Source: Granulicella sibirica
Lineage (GTDB): Bacteria; Acidobacteriota; Terriglobia; Terriglobales; Acidobacteriaceae
Direction: 5' to 3'
DNA: 64,000 nt
Assembly (NCBI RefSeq): GCF_004115155.1
Contig: NZ_RDSM01000001.1
Location: 2,480,001-2,544,000 of the forward strand
Position numbers and translations under genes: made by a program. The notes beneath the pieces were generated by a model that was given only the letters and a program-made list of their open reading frames with translations, had not been told where the DNA came from and ran no database searches. Below are positions 1 through 9,072 of the stretch, piece after piece; the first letter of the stretch is position 1, and each line of letters opens with the position of its first letter.

Positions 1-2
1 CT

Positions 3-629
3 GTGCTGCCTCCCGGAACACCGTGGGGTGCGCCGCCACCACATATCATCGTTCCCGACGCGGATGGATGGATCGCGGTCGACCAGAATGGGCTGGATAG
101 CGGATTCTATGGCCCTCTGCTACGCTTCGTCTCGGCCTCCGTCGTCACCGGAGGGGTCGCGCCCGGGAACGGGGCGGGCCTTGCTCTTACGACGCCCGAG
201 GGGGGGATGAGCATCAGCATCTTCTTCGAGGCCGGTCCCATCGGTCAGCCTGCTACCTTCACGAACAACCTGCCGAATATCTTCATCAATAACTGGACCC
301 AGGTCTCGGAGCTGGACTTGACGGAGTTTCATACCGTCGGGGCTACTGCCTGCTCGGAGATCACGAACAGCCTGGATATCCTTTACACAGCCGACCACGA
401 GCTCATGGCTTCGTGGGGCCTGGGAATCAGTAGCGCGGCGACTATCCCACTTCCACTGCCGGTATATCCAAGCGGCTCGGCACCCCGAGGCGGAATAGGA
501 ACATTTCACATCGATGTGTCGCTGTGGCCATCCTGCTCGTACCTGATCGGATTGACCACACGCAAATCGCTCACCGACGGGGAGACAGATGACTCCGGCG
601 CAACAAGTCAACTGACGTTCTGTAAATAA
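3..629 (+). CDS. Hypothetical protein, 5' end outside window
   Basis: The frame is open from the left edge, and its first in-window start is a GTG at position 3 with no room for a ribosome site. The gene almost certainly begins upstream, so this is a C-terminal fragment of about 208 residues. The visible part is rich in Gly, Ser, Thr and Pro with alternating hydrophobic residues, which suggests a beta-rich exported or surface protein. Two Cys residues (in SCSY and at the final FCK) could form a disulfide, in keeping with an extracytoplasmic location. I recognise no catalytic motif or named family. A hairpin directly follows the stop codon. Confidence 0.5.
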   Translation: MLPPGTPWGAPPPHIIVPDADGWIAVDQNGLDSGFYGPLLRFVSASVVTGGVAPGNGAGLALTTPEGGMSISIFFEAGPIGQPATFTNNLPNIFINNWTQVSELDLTEFHTVGATACSEITNSLDILYTADHELMASWGLGISSAATIPLPLPVYPSGSAPRGGIGTFHIDVSLWPSCSYLIGLTTRKSLTDGETDDSGATSQLTFCK

Positions 630-645
630 CCCAGGGAATTCTGGA

Positions 646-669
646 GCGGGCCATCAACTAACGGCCCGC
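646..669. terminator. Bidirectional terminator-like hairpin
   Basis: A 7-bp perfect stem (GCGGGCC / GGCCCGC) with a 10-nt loop lies between the convergent stops at 629 and 701. It is followed on the plus strand by CCTGTTCTCT, a weak T-rich tail. Its position suits ending transcription from both sides. Confidence 0.6.
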
Positions 670-700
670 CCTGTTCTCTATGTCGTACTCAAGAAGTTGG

Positions 701-1951
701 TTATTCGGTCCAGCGCTTGAAGACTAACGAACCATTTGTGCCGCCGAAGCCGAAGGAGTTCGACAGGGCGTAGTCGATCTTCGCGGGTTGGGGCTTGTTT
801 GGGACGTAGTTTAGGCGGCACTGAGGGTCCAGTTCGACGATGTTCATCGTTGGGGGGGCGATCTGGTGAAGCATGGCGAGGATGGTGATGCCTGCTTCGA
901 GGCCGCCGGCTCCACCGAGGAGATGGCCGGTCATGGACTTTGTCGAGCTGACGAGGAGCTCGTGATTCTTCGCGCGGTCGCCGAAGAGGTTCTCGATGGC
1001 GCGCGACTCTAAAGCGTCGCCCAGGGGCGTCGAGGTGGCGTGGGCGTTGAGGTAGTCGATTTTGCCGGGTTCGATTCCAGCCACCTTGAGGGCAGCGTTC
1101 ATGGCACGGTAGCAGCCTTCGCCCTCGGGAGCCATGCCGGTCATGTGGAAGGCGTCAGCGGACATGCCGTAGCCGATGACTTCAGCGAGGATCTTGGCTC
1201 CGCGAGCCTTGGCGAACTCGAGTTCTTCCATGATGAGGATTCCGGCGCCTTCGCCGACCACAAAGCCATCCCGGTCCTTGTCGAAGGGGCGGCAGGCGTG
1301 TTCGGGATCTTCGTTACGGGTGGAGAGTGCCTTCATGGCGGCGAATCCGCCGACGCCCATGGGGGTGATGGCAGCTTCAGTGCCTCCGGCGATCATGGCG
1401 TCGGCGTCGCCGCGCTGGATGATACGGAAGGCGTCGCCGATGGAGTGGGCGGACGAGGTGCAGGCGGTCGCGGTCGCTTCGTTCGGCCCGCGGGCCTTGT
1501 AGCGGATGCTGACGTGGCCGGCGGCGAGATTGACGATGGAGCCGGGGATAAAGAATGGACTGATCTTACGCGGACCTCCGGCAAGCATGGCGGAGTGCTC
1601 GCGTTCGATGACGTCAAATCCGCCGATGCCGGAGCCGATGTGGACTCCAAAGCGGTCGGAGTTTTCATCAGTGATCTTAAGGCCGGAGTGCTCCATGGCT
1701 TCGTGGGAAGCGGCCATAGCGAAGTGGATGAAGCGGCCCATCTTGCGGGCTTCCTTCTTGTCCACGAACTTGTGCGGGTCGAAATCCTTGACTTCGGCCG
1801 CGAATCGGACGGGGTGGCCGGTGAGATCGAAGGCCCTGATCTCAGCCATGCCGCTCTTGCCGGCCAACAACCCGTCCCATACCTCAGGCGCGGTTTTTCC
1901 CACGCCGCAGACGAGTCCGAGGCCGGTTACAACTACGCGACGTGGTTCCAC
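701..1951 (-). CDS. fabF: 3-oxoacyl-ACP synthase II (KAS II)
   Basis: This enzyme condenses malonyl-ACP with acyl-ACP during cytoplasmic fatty acid chain elongation. The 416-residue length is normal for FabF. The thiolase-fold active site is complete: Cys164 in ATACTSSAHS, His304 in NAHATSTPLGD, Lys338 and His343 in TKSMTGHLLGG, plus the Gly-rich end GFGGTN. The start is GTG, giving the usual first strand RRVVVTGLG, with AAAGG upstream. It begins 3 nt after the acpP stop, so the two are surely co-transcribed in the widespread acpP-fabF order, pairing the carrier with its condensing enzyme. Confidence 0.96.
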   Translation of the reverse strand: MEPRRVVVTGLGLVCGVGKTAPEVWDGLLAGKSGMAEIRAFDLTGHPVRFAAEVKDFDPHKFVDKKEARKMGRFIHFAMAASHEAMEHSGLKITDENSDRFGVHIGSGIGGFDVIEREHSAMLAGGPRKISPFFIPGSIVNLAAGHVSIRYKARGPNEATATACTSSAHSIGDAFRIIQRGDADAMIAGGTEAAITPMGVGGFAAMKALSTRNEDPEHACRPFDKDRDGFVVGEGAGILIMEELEFAKARGAKILAEVIGYGMSADAFHMTGMAPEGEGCYRAMNAALKVAGIEPGKIDYLNAHATSTPLGDALESRAIENLFGDRAKNHELLVSSTKSMTGHLLGGAGGLEAGITILAMLHQIAPPTMNIVELDPQCRLNYVPNKPQPAKIDYALSNSFGFGGTNGSLVFKRWTE

Positions 1952-1954
1952 CGG

Positions 1955-2197
1955 TTACTTACCTTTCTGGTTCTTTTCGATGTAGTCGACGGCATCCTTG
2001 ACGGTCTTGATCTTCTCAGCATCTTCGTCAGGGATCTGTATGTCGAAGGCTTCTTCAAACTGCATGACGAGCTCGACGACATCGAGGGAGTCGGCGCCAA
2101 GGTCTTCCTGGAAGGAAGCGCCCGGGGTTACTTCGGCTTCATCCACCTGAAGCTGTTCGACAATGATTTGTTTTACTTTTTCGTCTACTGCTGCCAT
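1955..2197 (-). CDS. acpP: Acyl carrier protein
   Basis: This is the small acidic carrier that holds growing acyl chains on a 4'-phosphopantetheine arm. The 80-residue length is typical. Ser37 in the [10 protein letters not shown] motif is the prosthetic group attachment site, and the helix-forming C-terminus (DAVDYIEKN) is canonical. AGGAGA lies 7 nt before the ATG. It is first in the acpP-fabF unit. The roughly 230-bp gap upstream, to the RND gene stop, should hold its promoter, but I could not identify convincing -35/-10 boxes there. Confidence 0.97.
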   Translation of the reverse strand: MAAVDEKVKQIIVEQLQVDEAEVTPGASFQEDLGADSLDVVELVMQFEEAFDIQIPDEDAEKIKTVKDAVDYIEKNQKGK

Positions 2198-2425
2198 GAC
2201 TTTCTCCTGATGCTTTCTAAAAGCTCAAACTTGAGATGTGTGCTGCAAAATACCCGGTGCACAAAGATCAACGATACCGAGCGCCTAGGTGAGTGTAAAG
2301 CAAAGGGGCCGACTACGTGGGTTGGTACCTGCCGGTTCGGCACGTCGTGGGAACGCTTCTCCCTTGGACGCGTAGATGCAGATTGATGCCTACACGATGG
2401 ACTGGATGGGGTGCGAAAGGTCCGT

Positions 2426-5400
2426 TTATGTTGTTTTCGGGGTTGCGGAGACTGACTCACGGCGGCTGAAGGTGGAGAGGAGGGTCTTGAGGATGACGTA
2501 GAGGACAGGGATGAAGAAGAGGTTCAGGACTGTGGAGAGGAGCATGCCTCCGACGACGGCGGTGCCGACAGAGTGGCGTCCGTTGGCTCCGGCACCGCTG
2601 GCGAAGTAGAGAGGAAGGACGCCGAGGATGAAGGCGAAGCTGGTCATGAGGATGGGCCGGAGGCGGAGTTCGGCGGCGGTGATGGCGGCGTCGATGATGG
2701 ATTTGCCTTCGGCGAGCTGTTGCTCGGCGAACTCCACGATGAGGATCGAGTTCTTGGCAGAGAGACCGATGAGCATGACCAGGCCGATCTGGACGTAGAC
2801 GTCATCGACGAGGCCGCGGGCGGCGATCAGGGACAGGGCTCCAAGGATGGCGGTGGGGACGGCGAGAAGGATGATGAACGGAAGGGCGAAGCTCTCGTAC
2901 TGGGCTGAGAGGGTGAGGTAGACCACGAGGAGGCCAAGGCCGAAGATGATGGTCGCCTTGCCGGCGGACTCGATCTCTTCGAGGGCGAGTCCGGTCCAAG
3001 AAAAGGTCATGCCCTGGAGCTTATTTTTGTCGAAGAGCCTCTGCATGTTTTCGAGGCCCTGGCCGGAGCTGAGGCCTTCAGCCGGGGAGCCGTCGATTTC
3101 GGCAGAGCGGAAGAGGTTGTAGTGGAAGATGACCTGGGGACCGGAGGTTTCTTTTGCCACGACCAGGTTGTCGAGGGGGATCATCTGGTTGGTGTCTGAG
3201 CGGACATAGAACTGGCGGAGATCCTGGGCGGTGCGGCGGAAGGGCAGGTCTGCCTGGACGTAGACGCGGTAGGCGCGGTTGTTGAAGTCGAAGTCGTTGA
3301 CGTAGGTGGAACCCATGAAGGTGCTCATGGCGGCGGTGATCTGGGATAGTGGGACACCGATCGCCTTCGCCTTCTGGCGGTCGATGGTGACATAGAGTTG
3401 CGGGTCATTGGCAGTGAAGGTGGTGTTCAGGTTGGCGACTCCGGCTCCGGGCATGCGGGCCTCGCCGACCATGGTGTGGGCTACGCGGTCGATGTCAGCG
3501 AAGGTGTTTCGGCCTGCGTCCTGAAGCATGAACTGGAAGCCGCCGACGGAGCCGATGCCCTGAATGGCGGGTGGTTCAGCAGCGAAGGCGATGCCGCCGG
3601 GGATGGCGAAGAGCCTGGGCGAGATCGATGTCACGACATCGTGGGCGGAGTGCCCGGGGCCTTTCTTTGTGCGCTCATCGATCGGCTTGAGAGGGGCGAA
3701 GATGATGCCGGAGTTGGGGCTGCTGCCTCCGGAGAGCGAGAAGCCGATGATAGAGAAGGTGCCGAAGACGTCCTCGTTGTTGCGTACCTCGATGGAGACG
3801 CGGTCGGCGAACTCGGAGGAGTAGGAGAGCGAGGCTCCGGGGGGTGTCTGGATGATGAGGAGGAAGTAGCTCTGGTCTTCGGCCGGGACGAAGGCGGTGG
3901 GGACGTGGTTGTAGATCCAGGCGGTGGCGGCCAAGCCGGCGAAGAAGAGGAGCAGGACGGCGTAGCGGACCTTGACGACCCAGGTCACGGCTATGGCGTA
4001 CCAGGCGATGACTCGCTTAATTCCTTTGTCGATCAGGCCGAGAAGGCCGCCGTGGCGAATTTCGGGGCGAAGGAGGATGGCCGAGAGCGCGGGCGAGAGG
4101 GTGAGGGCGTTGACGGCGGAGATCGCGATCGAGAAGGCGATCGTTAGGGAGAACTGCTTGTAGAGGATGCCGGTGGTTCCGGGGAAGAAGCTGACGGGAA
4201 CGAAGACGGAGATAAGCACAAGCGAGGTCGCGATGACGGCGCTGGTCACCTCAGCCATGGCGACGCTGGTGGCTTCGTGGGGGTCGTGGATGGCTGCGCT
4301 GACGGGGACGCCGGGTTCGGGCGTCAGATGGTCCTCGAGGTGGCGCTGCACGTTTTCGATGACGACGATGGCGTCGTCGACCACGAGACCGGTGGCGAGG
4401 GTGATCCCGAAAAGGGTGAGGGAGTTGATGGAAAAGCCGAAAAGCTTGATGAAGGCGAAGGTTCCGATAAGCGAGACGGGGATGGTGACGGCGGGGATGA
4501 TGGTCGCGCGCCAGTCCTGGAGGAAGAGGAAGATGACGAGGATGACGATGCCGATGGCTTCGCCGATGGTGACTTCGACTTCCTTGATGGAATCGGAGAC
4601 GACGGTCGTCGTGTCGACCGCGATGATGCCCTCAAGGCCCGGCGGGAAGGATTTTTTGAGCTCGGCCAGGACGGCGCGGCATTGCTTGTCGACGTCGAGG
4701 GCATTGGCGTTCGAGAGCTGCTGAATGCCAAGGCCGACGGCCTCATTTCCTGAGAAGCGGAGACTCGTGCTGTAGTCCTCGGCGCCGATCTCGGCCCGGC
4801 CTACGTCTTTGAGGAGCACGAGGCCGGAGCCGTTGGTCGTGGTGGTAGCGTTTTTGAGAATGATGTTCTCGAACTCGCGCGGGTCGGAGAGACGGCCGAC
4901 CACGCGGACAGCCATCTGGTAGGACTGGTTCGGGTCAGATGGCGGAAGGCCAAGCTGGCCTGCGGCGACTTCGACATTCTGCTCGGCGAGAGCGTTGGTG
5001 ACGTCAAGGGCGGTGAGTTGACGGGCGGCGAGCAGGGCCGGGTTGAGCCAGATGCGCATGGCGTACTTGCGCTCGCCGAAGATGAGGACGTCACCGACGC
5101 CGGGAACGCGTTTGAGGGAATCTTTGACGTAGACGTCGAGGTAGTTCGAGATGAAGGCCTGCGAGAGCGAGTGGTCGGGCGAGACGAAGCCGGCGGTGAG
5201 GACGAAGTTGCTGTTCGCCTTGGTGATGGTGATGCCGGTGTTGTTGACGGCGGCGGGAAGGCGTCCCTGGGCGGCCGCGACGCGATTCTGAACGTCAACG
5301 GCGGCGATGGAAAGGTCATAGCCGGTGCGGAAGGTGATGGTGATGGAGCTTGTGCCGTCGTTTGAGCTTGTGGAGTTGATGTAGCGCATGCCCTCGACGC

Positions 5401-5611
5401 CGTTGATCTGCTGTTCGAGAGGAATGGTGACGGCGGATTCGACGATGGCGGAGTTGGCTCCGACGTAGTTGCAGGTAACGACAACCTGCGGGGGCGCGAG
5501 CTCGGGATAGAGCGAGATGGGGATCGTCGGGATGGAGACGGCGCCGGCAAGCACGATCAGGAGTGCGAAGACCGTGGCGAAGATGGGGCGTCGGATGAAG
5601 AAATCTACCAA
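2426..5611 (-). CDS. RND efflux permease, AcrB/MexB (HAE1) type
   Basis: This is the inner-membrane, proton-driven pump subunit of a tripartite drug or hydrophobic-compound exporter. Its 1061 residues match the family size. The N-terminus FFIRRPIFATV is the typical first transmembrane entry. The proton relay Asp pair is present (Asp412-Asp413 in GLVVDDAIVVIEN), as is the TM10 Lys in GLSAKNSILIVEF. It starts at TTG, because the conserved N-terminus begins there; the ribosome site is weak (GAAGG). The adaptor gene lies 62 nt upstream on the same strand. No outer-membrane TolC-like factor is encoded nearby, so the pump must use one from elsewhere. Substrate cannot be predicted. Confidence 0.93.
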   Translation of the reverse strand: MVDFFIRRPIFATVFALLIVLAGAVSIPTIPISLYPELAPPQVVVTCNYVGANSAIVESAVTIPLEQQINGVEGMRYINSTSSNDGTSSITITFRTGYDLSIAAVDVQNRVAAAQGRLPAAVNNTGITITKANSNFVLTAGFVSPDHSLSQAFISNYLDVYVKDSLKRVPGVGDVLIFGERKYAMRIWLNPALLAARQLTALDVTNALAEQNVEVAAGQLGLPPSDPNQSYQMAVRVVGRLSDPREFENIILKNATTTTNGSGLVLLKDVGRAEIGAEDYSTSLRFSGNEAVGLGIQQLSNANALDVDKQCRAVLAELKKSFPPGLEGIIAVDTTTVVSDSIKEVEVTIGEAIGIVILVIFLFLQDWRATIIPAVTIPVSLIGTFAFIKLFGFSINSLTLFGITLATGLVVDDAIVVIENVQRHLEDHLTPEPGVPVSAAIHDPHEATSVAMAEVTSAVIATSLVLISVFVPVSFFPGTTGILYKQFSLTIAFSIAISAVNALTLSPALSAILLRPEIRHGGLLGLIDKGIKRVIAWYAIAVTWVVKVRYAVLLLFFAGLAATAWIYNHVPTAFVPAEDQSYFLLIIQTPPGASLSYSSEFADRVSIEVRNNEDVFGTFSIIGFSLSGGSSPNSGIIFAPLKPIDERTKKGPGHSAHDVVTSISPRLFAIPGGIAFAAEPPAIQGIGSVGGFQFMLQDAGRNTFADIDRVAHTMVGEARMPGAGVANLNTTFTANDPQLYVTIDRQKAKAIGVPLSQITAAMSTFMGSTYVNDFDFNNRAYRVYVQADLPFRRTAQDLRQFYVRSDTNQMIPLDNLVVAKETSGPQVIFHYNLFRSAEIDGSPAEGLSSGQGLENMQRLFDKNKLQGMTFSWTGLALEEIESAGKATIIFGLGLLVVYLTLSAQYESFALPFIILLAVPTAILGALSLIAARGLVDDVYVQIGLVMLIGLSAKNSILIVEFAEQQLAEGKSIIDAAITAAELRLRPILMTSFAFILGVLPLYFASGAGANGRHSVGTAVVGGMLLSTVLNLFFIPVLYVILKTLLSTFSRRESVSATPKTT

Positions 5612-5673
5612 GGGAGGGCCTTCAGTGCAGGGAGTAGGTAAGAGGGAGTAGGGAGTAAAAGACCGGGAGGCGA

Positions 5674-6759
5674 TTAGGCTAAGGGCCTTACGGGTGCTCC
5701 TTCTTGCAGGAACTGGAGGCCGGAGAGGATGACCCGGTCGGATTGCTTGAGGCCAGCCAGGATGGGGTAGTTGTTGCCTACGGTTTCGCCGAGGGTGACG
5801 GCTACCTGGTGGGCGACGAAACCGTCTCCCTTGGGTTGAGCGACAAAGACGAACGCTTGGCCGCCGATACGGGTCACCGCGAGAATGGGTACGACCGGGG
5901 CTGGGTTGGTGTTCCAGGTGACGCGGGCGTTCACGATCTGCTGATTACGGAGCTTGCTGGACGAGGGAATTTCCGCCTTCGCCAAGATGCTTTGGAGGCC
6001 GTTGTCGACCTGAGGAGAGACGAAGGAGACGGTAGAGCGGGTGGTCACTGTGCCGGAGGTGTCTACGAGATCAACCGGGATTCCGGTGTGGACGAGGCCG
6101 GCGCGGTCGGTGGGAATGTAAATGTATGCCTCGAGCTGCTGATTCTCGTCGAGGGTGGTGAGGAGTGTAGTGGAGGAGACGTAGTCGCCCTGGTGAACGG
6201 GGATGTCTCCGACTATTCCCGCGAATGGGGCGCGGATCTGGTAGTAGGCGAGCTGCTCACGCTGGGTGTTGGTGGAGGCGGCGGACGAGTTGAAGGAACC
6301 TTTGGCGTTCTCGAAGGCCTGCACAGCCTGATCGTAGACCTGACGTGAGGTGATGCCGGACTGATAGAGGTTCTTCTGACGTTCAACCTCGGCCCTGTTG
6401 TAGTCGTACATCGCCTTCTGCTGCGACTCAAGGCCTTGTTGCGACTCGACCGTCGCAAGCTGTTTGAGGGGATCGATCTGCATGAGTACCTGGCCCGCCT
6501 TGACGCTTTGTCCAGAGGTTACGAATATGCGGGTGATATTACCGTCGACCTGCGGCTGCATGGTGGCGGAGCGACGGCTCTTGATGGTGGCGACGTAGGT
6601 GTCGCTATTAGGAACAGGGGTGAGCGAGACAGGCGAAACCTTGACCGGCATCGCCTGCGGAGGTAGTGCTGGCGGTGCGGTGGCCTTGCAGCCGGAGAAA
6701 ACCAGGGCGAGACATGCCAGGGTTGTGAGCAGTGCTGCGGGGTGTGTGGTCCTGAACAA
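5674..6759 (-). CDS. RND efflux periplasmic adaptor (HlyD/AcrA family) lipoprotein
   Basis: This is the membrane fusion protein linking the RND permease to an outer-membrane channel. The sequence shows a lipoprotein signal peptide (LACLALVFSGC), an N-terminal lipoyl half (QPQVDGNITRIFVTSGQSVK), a long alpha-hairpin region, the second lipoyl half (YYQIRAPFAGIVGDIPV) and C-terminal beta-barrel segments. I place the start at a TTG at 6759: GAGGAG lies 7 nt upstream and the resulting N-terminus MFRTTHPAALL is a compact signal peptide. An in-frame ATG at 6801 would add 14 residues but has no ribosome site. It is the first gene of the adaptor-permease pair. Confidence 0.9.
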   Translation of the reverse strand: MFRTTHPAALLTTLACLALVFSGCKATAPPALPPQAMPVKVSPVSLTPVPNSDTYVATIKSRRSATMQPQVDGNITRIFVTSGQSVKAGQVLMQIDPLKQLATVESQQGLESQQKAMYDYNRAEVERQKNLYQSGITSRQVYDQAVQAFENAKGSFNSSAASTNTQREQLAYYQIRAPFAGIVGDIPVHQGDYVSSTTLLTTLDENQQLEAYIYIPTDRAGLVHTGIPVDLVDTSGTVTTRSTVSFVSPQVDNGLQSILAKAEIPSSSKLRNQQIVNARVTWNTNPAPVVPILAVTRIGGQAFVFVAQPKGDGFVAHQVAVTLGETVGNNYPILAGLKQSDRVILSGLQFLQEGAPVRPLA

Positions 6760-6902
6760 GGTGATCTCCTCAAGCGGCTGCCCTGAGTCGCGAACTGGCA
6801 TGCTGCGTTGCTGGCTTTGGATTCGCGTCGAAAACTGATTCGTTCCTGGACTTACGTGGGTCTGGCATGCTGGCGGGCAGACATTACAAGTTTACTTTTG
6901 CC

Positions 6903-6914
6903 GAAAGCGCTTTC
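6903..6914. promoter_or_regulatory. Perfect palindrome GAAAGCGCTTTC, LacI-family operator-like
   Basis: A 12-bp perfect palindrome lies about 145 bp upstream of the efflux adaptor start. The pattern AAAGCGCTTT resembles operators of LacI/CcpA-type regulators. No such regulator is encoded nearby, so the assignment rests on sequence shape only. Confidence 0.3.
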
Positions 6915-7163
6915 TTTGGCTATCGTTGCGGAGCAGCGAAGAGCGGCGGTCCACGCCGTTTTCGGAACCTCAGACTGTGCTGGATGGCCTCGCTGAGGAT
7001 TATTGCTCATGGCGTGGCTTGATGTCGCGATGCAGGTTCCGAAGAAGTGAAATTTGGCAGGACATATGAAGCTCCTGTATATATCGCATCACAAGGAGTT
7101 GAGCATTTCTCCGGGCGCACTGTTTCCAGTTGTCTCGTGCAAGTGGCGAGGCAGTTTCTTCTC

Positions 7164-7193
7164 TAGTCACTTTTCGCATCTTGCCGTTACAAT
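7164..7193 (+). promoter_or_regulatory. Candidate sigma-70 promoter for TPR lipoprotein gene
   Basis: TAGTCA (7164-7169) and TACAAT (7188-7193) are separated by 18 bp and lie about 100 bp before the ATG at 7294. The -10 box differs from consensus at one base and the -35 box at two. Confidence 0.4.
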
Positions 7194-7293
7194 CAAACGG
7201 CAAGCACGAAAACCTTAGCTCTTGATTCGATTTTCGACTTCCGACATCCCACGTCCGACGCACTGCGCGCCTTTGAAGGAGACTACACGCCCC

Positions 7294-8115
7294 ATGAAAC
7301 TGACTGCACGGATTCCTGTTACGGCCGCACTGTTGGCGTTGACCCTGGGTAGCGCGACCGGTTGTAACAAGCTGAAGGCTCGCGATGAGCTCAACAAGGG
7401 CGTTCAAGCCTTTAAGAGTGCGCGCTTTGAAGACGCGACGAACCACTTTCAGACAGCGATCGCGCTGGATCCGGCGTATCAGGATGCCAAGCTGTACCTT
7501 GCGACGGCGTACGCCTCGCAGGTGGTGCCGAACCTCGAAACCCCCGAGAACCTGAAGATCGCGCAGAATGCGCTGGATGGCTTCAATGCGGTTCTGGCTA
7601 AGGACCCGAACGATCTGACGGCGCTGAAGCAGATCGCGTCGATTGACCGGAACATCAAGAAATTTGATGAAGCGAAGGAATATGAGAAGAAGGTCATTGC
7701 GATTGCGCCAAACGACCCCGAAGCGTATTACACGGTTGGATTCGTGAACTGGACGCTTGCGTACAAGAATGCCATTGCGATCCTGGCGGCAGACGGCTTG
7801 ACCGACGCTGGCGACGGAAACCCGAAGAAGAGCAAGGACGCCTGCGCCAAGCTGCAGGCTGCGAATACGGGCCTAGTGACCGAGGGCATTCAGTACCTGA
7901 ATAAGGCGATCGAGCTGAACCCGAACTACGACGATGCGATGCAGTACATGCAGTTGACCCTTCGCCGGAAGGCCGATCTTGAGTGTGGCAATGAAGCCGC
8001 CCGCAAGGACGATATGGCCCAGGTGGACATGTGGATCCAGAAGGCGATGGGCGCTCGTAAGGCAAACGAACTCGAGAAGGAAAAGAAGAACGCGGGTGGC
8101 GTTGTGATGCAGTAA
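7294..8115 (+). CDS. TPR-repeat lipoprotein
   Basis: A lipoprotein signal peptide ends in GSATGC (Cys24). Tetratricopeptide repeats follow, for example ARFEDATNHFQTAIALDPAY, KKFDEAKEYEKKVIAIAPND and GIQYLNKAIELNPNYDDAM. TPR arrays form a protein-binding superhelix, so a scaffolding or assembly role at the periplasmic face is likely, but no partner can be named. I chose the ATG at 7294 because AAGGAG lies 12 nt upstream and the signal peptide begins there; a longer in-frame reading from 7222 lacks both. The last 20 residues are highly charged. A strong terminator follows. Confidence 0.82.
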   Translation: MKLTARIPVTAALLALTLGSATGCNKLKARDELNKGVQAFKSARFEDATNHFQTAIALDPAYQDAKLYLATAYASQVVPNLETPENLKIAQNALDGFNAVLAKDPNDLTALKQIASIDRNIKKFDEAKEYEKKVIAIAPNDPEAYYTVGFVNWTLAYKNAIAILAADGLTDAGDGNPKKSKDACAKLQAANTGLVTEGIQYLNKAIELNPNYDDAMQYMQLTLRRKADLECGNEAARKDDMAQVDMWIQKAMGARKANELEKEKKNAGGVVMQ

Positions 8116-8138
8116 GGTTCTCCCATGGCTGTGCAGTG

Positions 8139-8172
8139 AGGCCTCCCGGTCCCGGGGGGCCTTGTTGTTTTT
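8139..8172 (+). terminator. Intrinsic terminator
   Basis: A GC-rich hairpin (AGGCCTCCC pairing with GGGGGGCCT) is followed by TTGTTGTTTTT. It lies 24 nt after the TPR lipoprotein stop. Confidence 0.75.
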
Positions 8173-8271
8173 GCTGCTGATTCCGAGGCGAAGGTGCCTG
8201 CGGATTCTTCCTTTCGAGGCGGGTTCGCGCGGCTACAATCCGGCTGAACGCCAGATCGGTAAGGAGTCGCG

Positions 8272-9006
8272 ATGAGCGAGGTGGTCGGTGCAAAGCCGTT
8301 GAGCGAGGCGGAGCGCGTGGTGGATATGTTTATGGCGCCTTCGCTGACATTCGCTGACATTCTGCGAAGCACGACGTGGTGGCTTCCGTTTGTTCTGCTT
8401 GTGGTGGTGACGACAGCGGCGACGTTCACGATCGATCGGGAGGTGGGCTTCCAACAAGTTGCGGAGAATCAGATTCACCTGAGCCCGAAGCAGGAAGAGG
8501 CTTTGAATTCGCTTCCGCCGGCCGATCGGGCGACGCGCGTCGCGATCTCGGCGAAGGTGACGAAGTACATCTCTTATGCGTCGCCGGTGTTGATTCTTCT
8601 GTTTTCGGCCATTGGGGCTCTCGTGCTTTGGGGGAGTTTCAACTTCGGGCTGGGAGCGAGGACGAGCTTCGGTCAGATGTTCGCCGTGTGGATCTATGCT
8701 TCGCTGCCTCGACTGCTCTCGGGTGTCCTCGAGATCGTAACGCTTTGCTTCGGGAACAATGCCGATTCGTTCAATCTGAAGGAGCCGGTTGGGACAAACG
8801 TTGGGTACTACATGGCGGATTCGGCGCCGTGGCTGCGTACGGGGCTGGGGTTTCTGGATGTGATTGGGATCTGGAACATGGTGCTCTTGATCATTGGGAC
8901 CGCCGTGGTTGCCAAGGTGAAGATGGGGTCGGCTGCGGCGGTGATTGTGGGCTGGTGGCTTTTGGTTCTTCTGCTGAGCGTAGGGGCTTCGGCGGCGTTC
9001 AATTGA
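8272..9006 (+). CDS. Yip1-domain-like integral membrane protein
   Basis: The product has 244 residues and about five hydrophobic segments: WWLPFVLLVVVTTAATF, SPVLILLFSAIGALVLWGSF, a segment around FAVWIYASLPRLLSGVLEIV, FLDVIGIWNMVLLIIGTAVVA and VIVGWWLLVLLLSVGASAAF. The arrangement and the SFGQMFAVWIYASLP stretch resemble bacterial Yip1-family proteins, whose function is largely unknown. AAGGAG precedes the ATG by 7 nt. It is flanked by terminators on both sides, so it is probably transcribed alone despite its closeness to the TPR lipoprotein gene. Confidence 0.72.
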   Translation: MSEVVGAKPLSEAERVVDMFMAPSLTFADILRSTTWWLPFVLLVVVTTAATFTIDREVGFQQVAENQIHLSPKQEEALNSLPPADRATRVAISAKVTKYISYASPVLILLFSAIGALVLWGSFNFGLGARTSFGQMFAVWIYASLPRLLSGVLEIVTLCFGNNADSFNLKEPVGTNVGYYMADSAPWLRTGLGFLDVIGIWNMVLLIIGTAVVAKVKMGSAAAVIVGWWLLVLLLSVGASAAFN

Positions 9007-9023
9007 CTTGAGTCGACAGTATG

Positions 9024-9050
9024 CAAAAGGCCCATTTCAGGGGCCTTTTG
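9024..9050. terminator. Bidirectional terminator hairpin
   Basis: CAAAAGGCCC and GGGCCTTTTG pair around a short loop. The A tract and T tract make it usable on both strands. It sits between the convergent Yip1-like gene and the exported-protein gene. Confidence 0.75.
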
Positions 9051-9072
9051 CTCTTTGTGGACAGGTCGCACT

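Larger units (their letters stand above)
6760..7293. other. Divergent intergenic region, adaptor / TPR lipoprotein
   Basis: About 530 bp separate the two divergently read genes. It contains the palindrome at 6903 and a plausible promoter at 7164-7193. I see no credible protein gene or stable RNA in the rest. Confidence 0.5.

Noticed and set aside
1040..2386. Long plus-strand open frame opposite fabF and acpP
   Set aside because: It is antisense to two certain genes and its product is a low-complexity Gly/Asp/Val-rich string caused by GC-rich third codon positions of the true genes.
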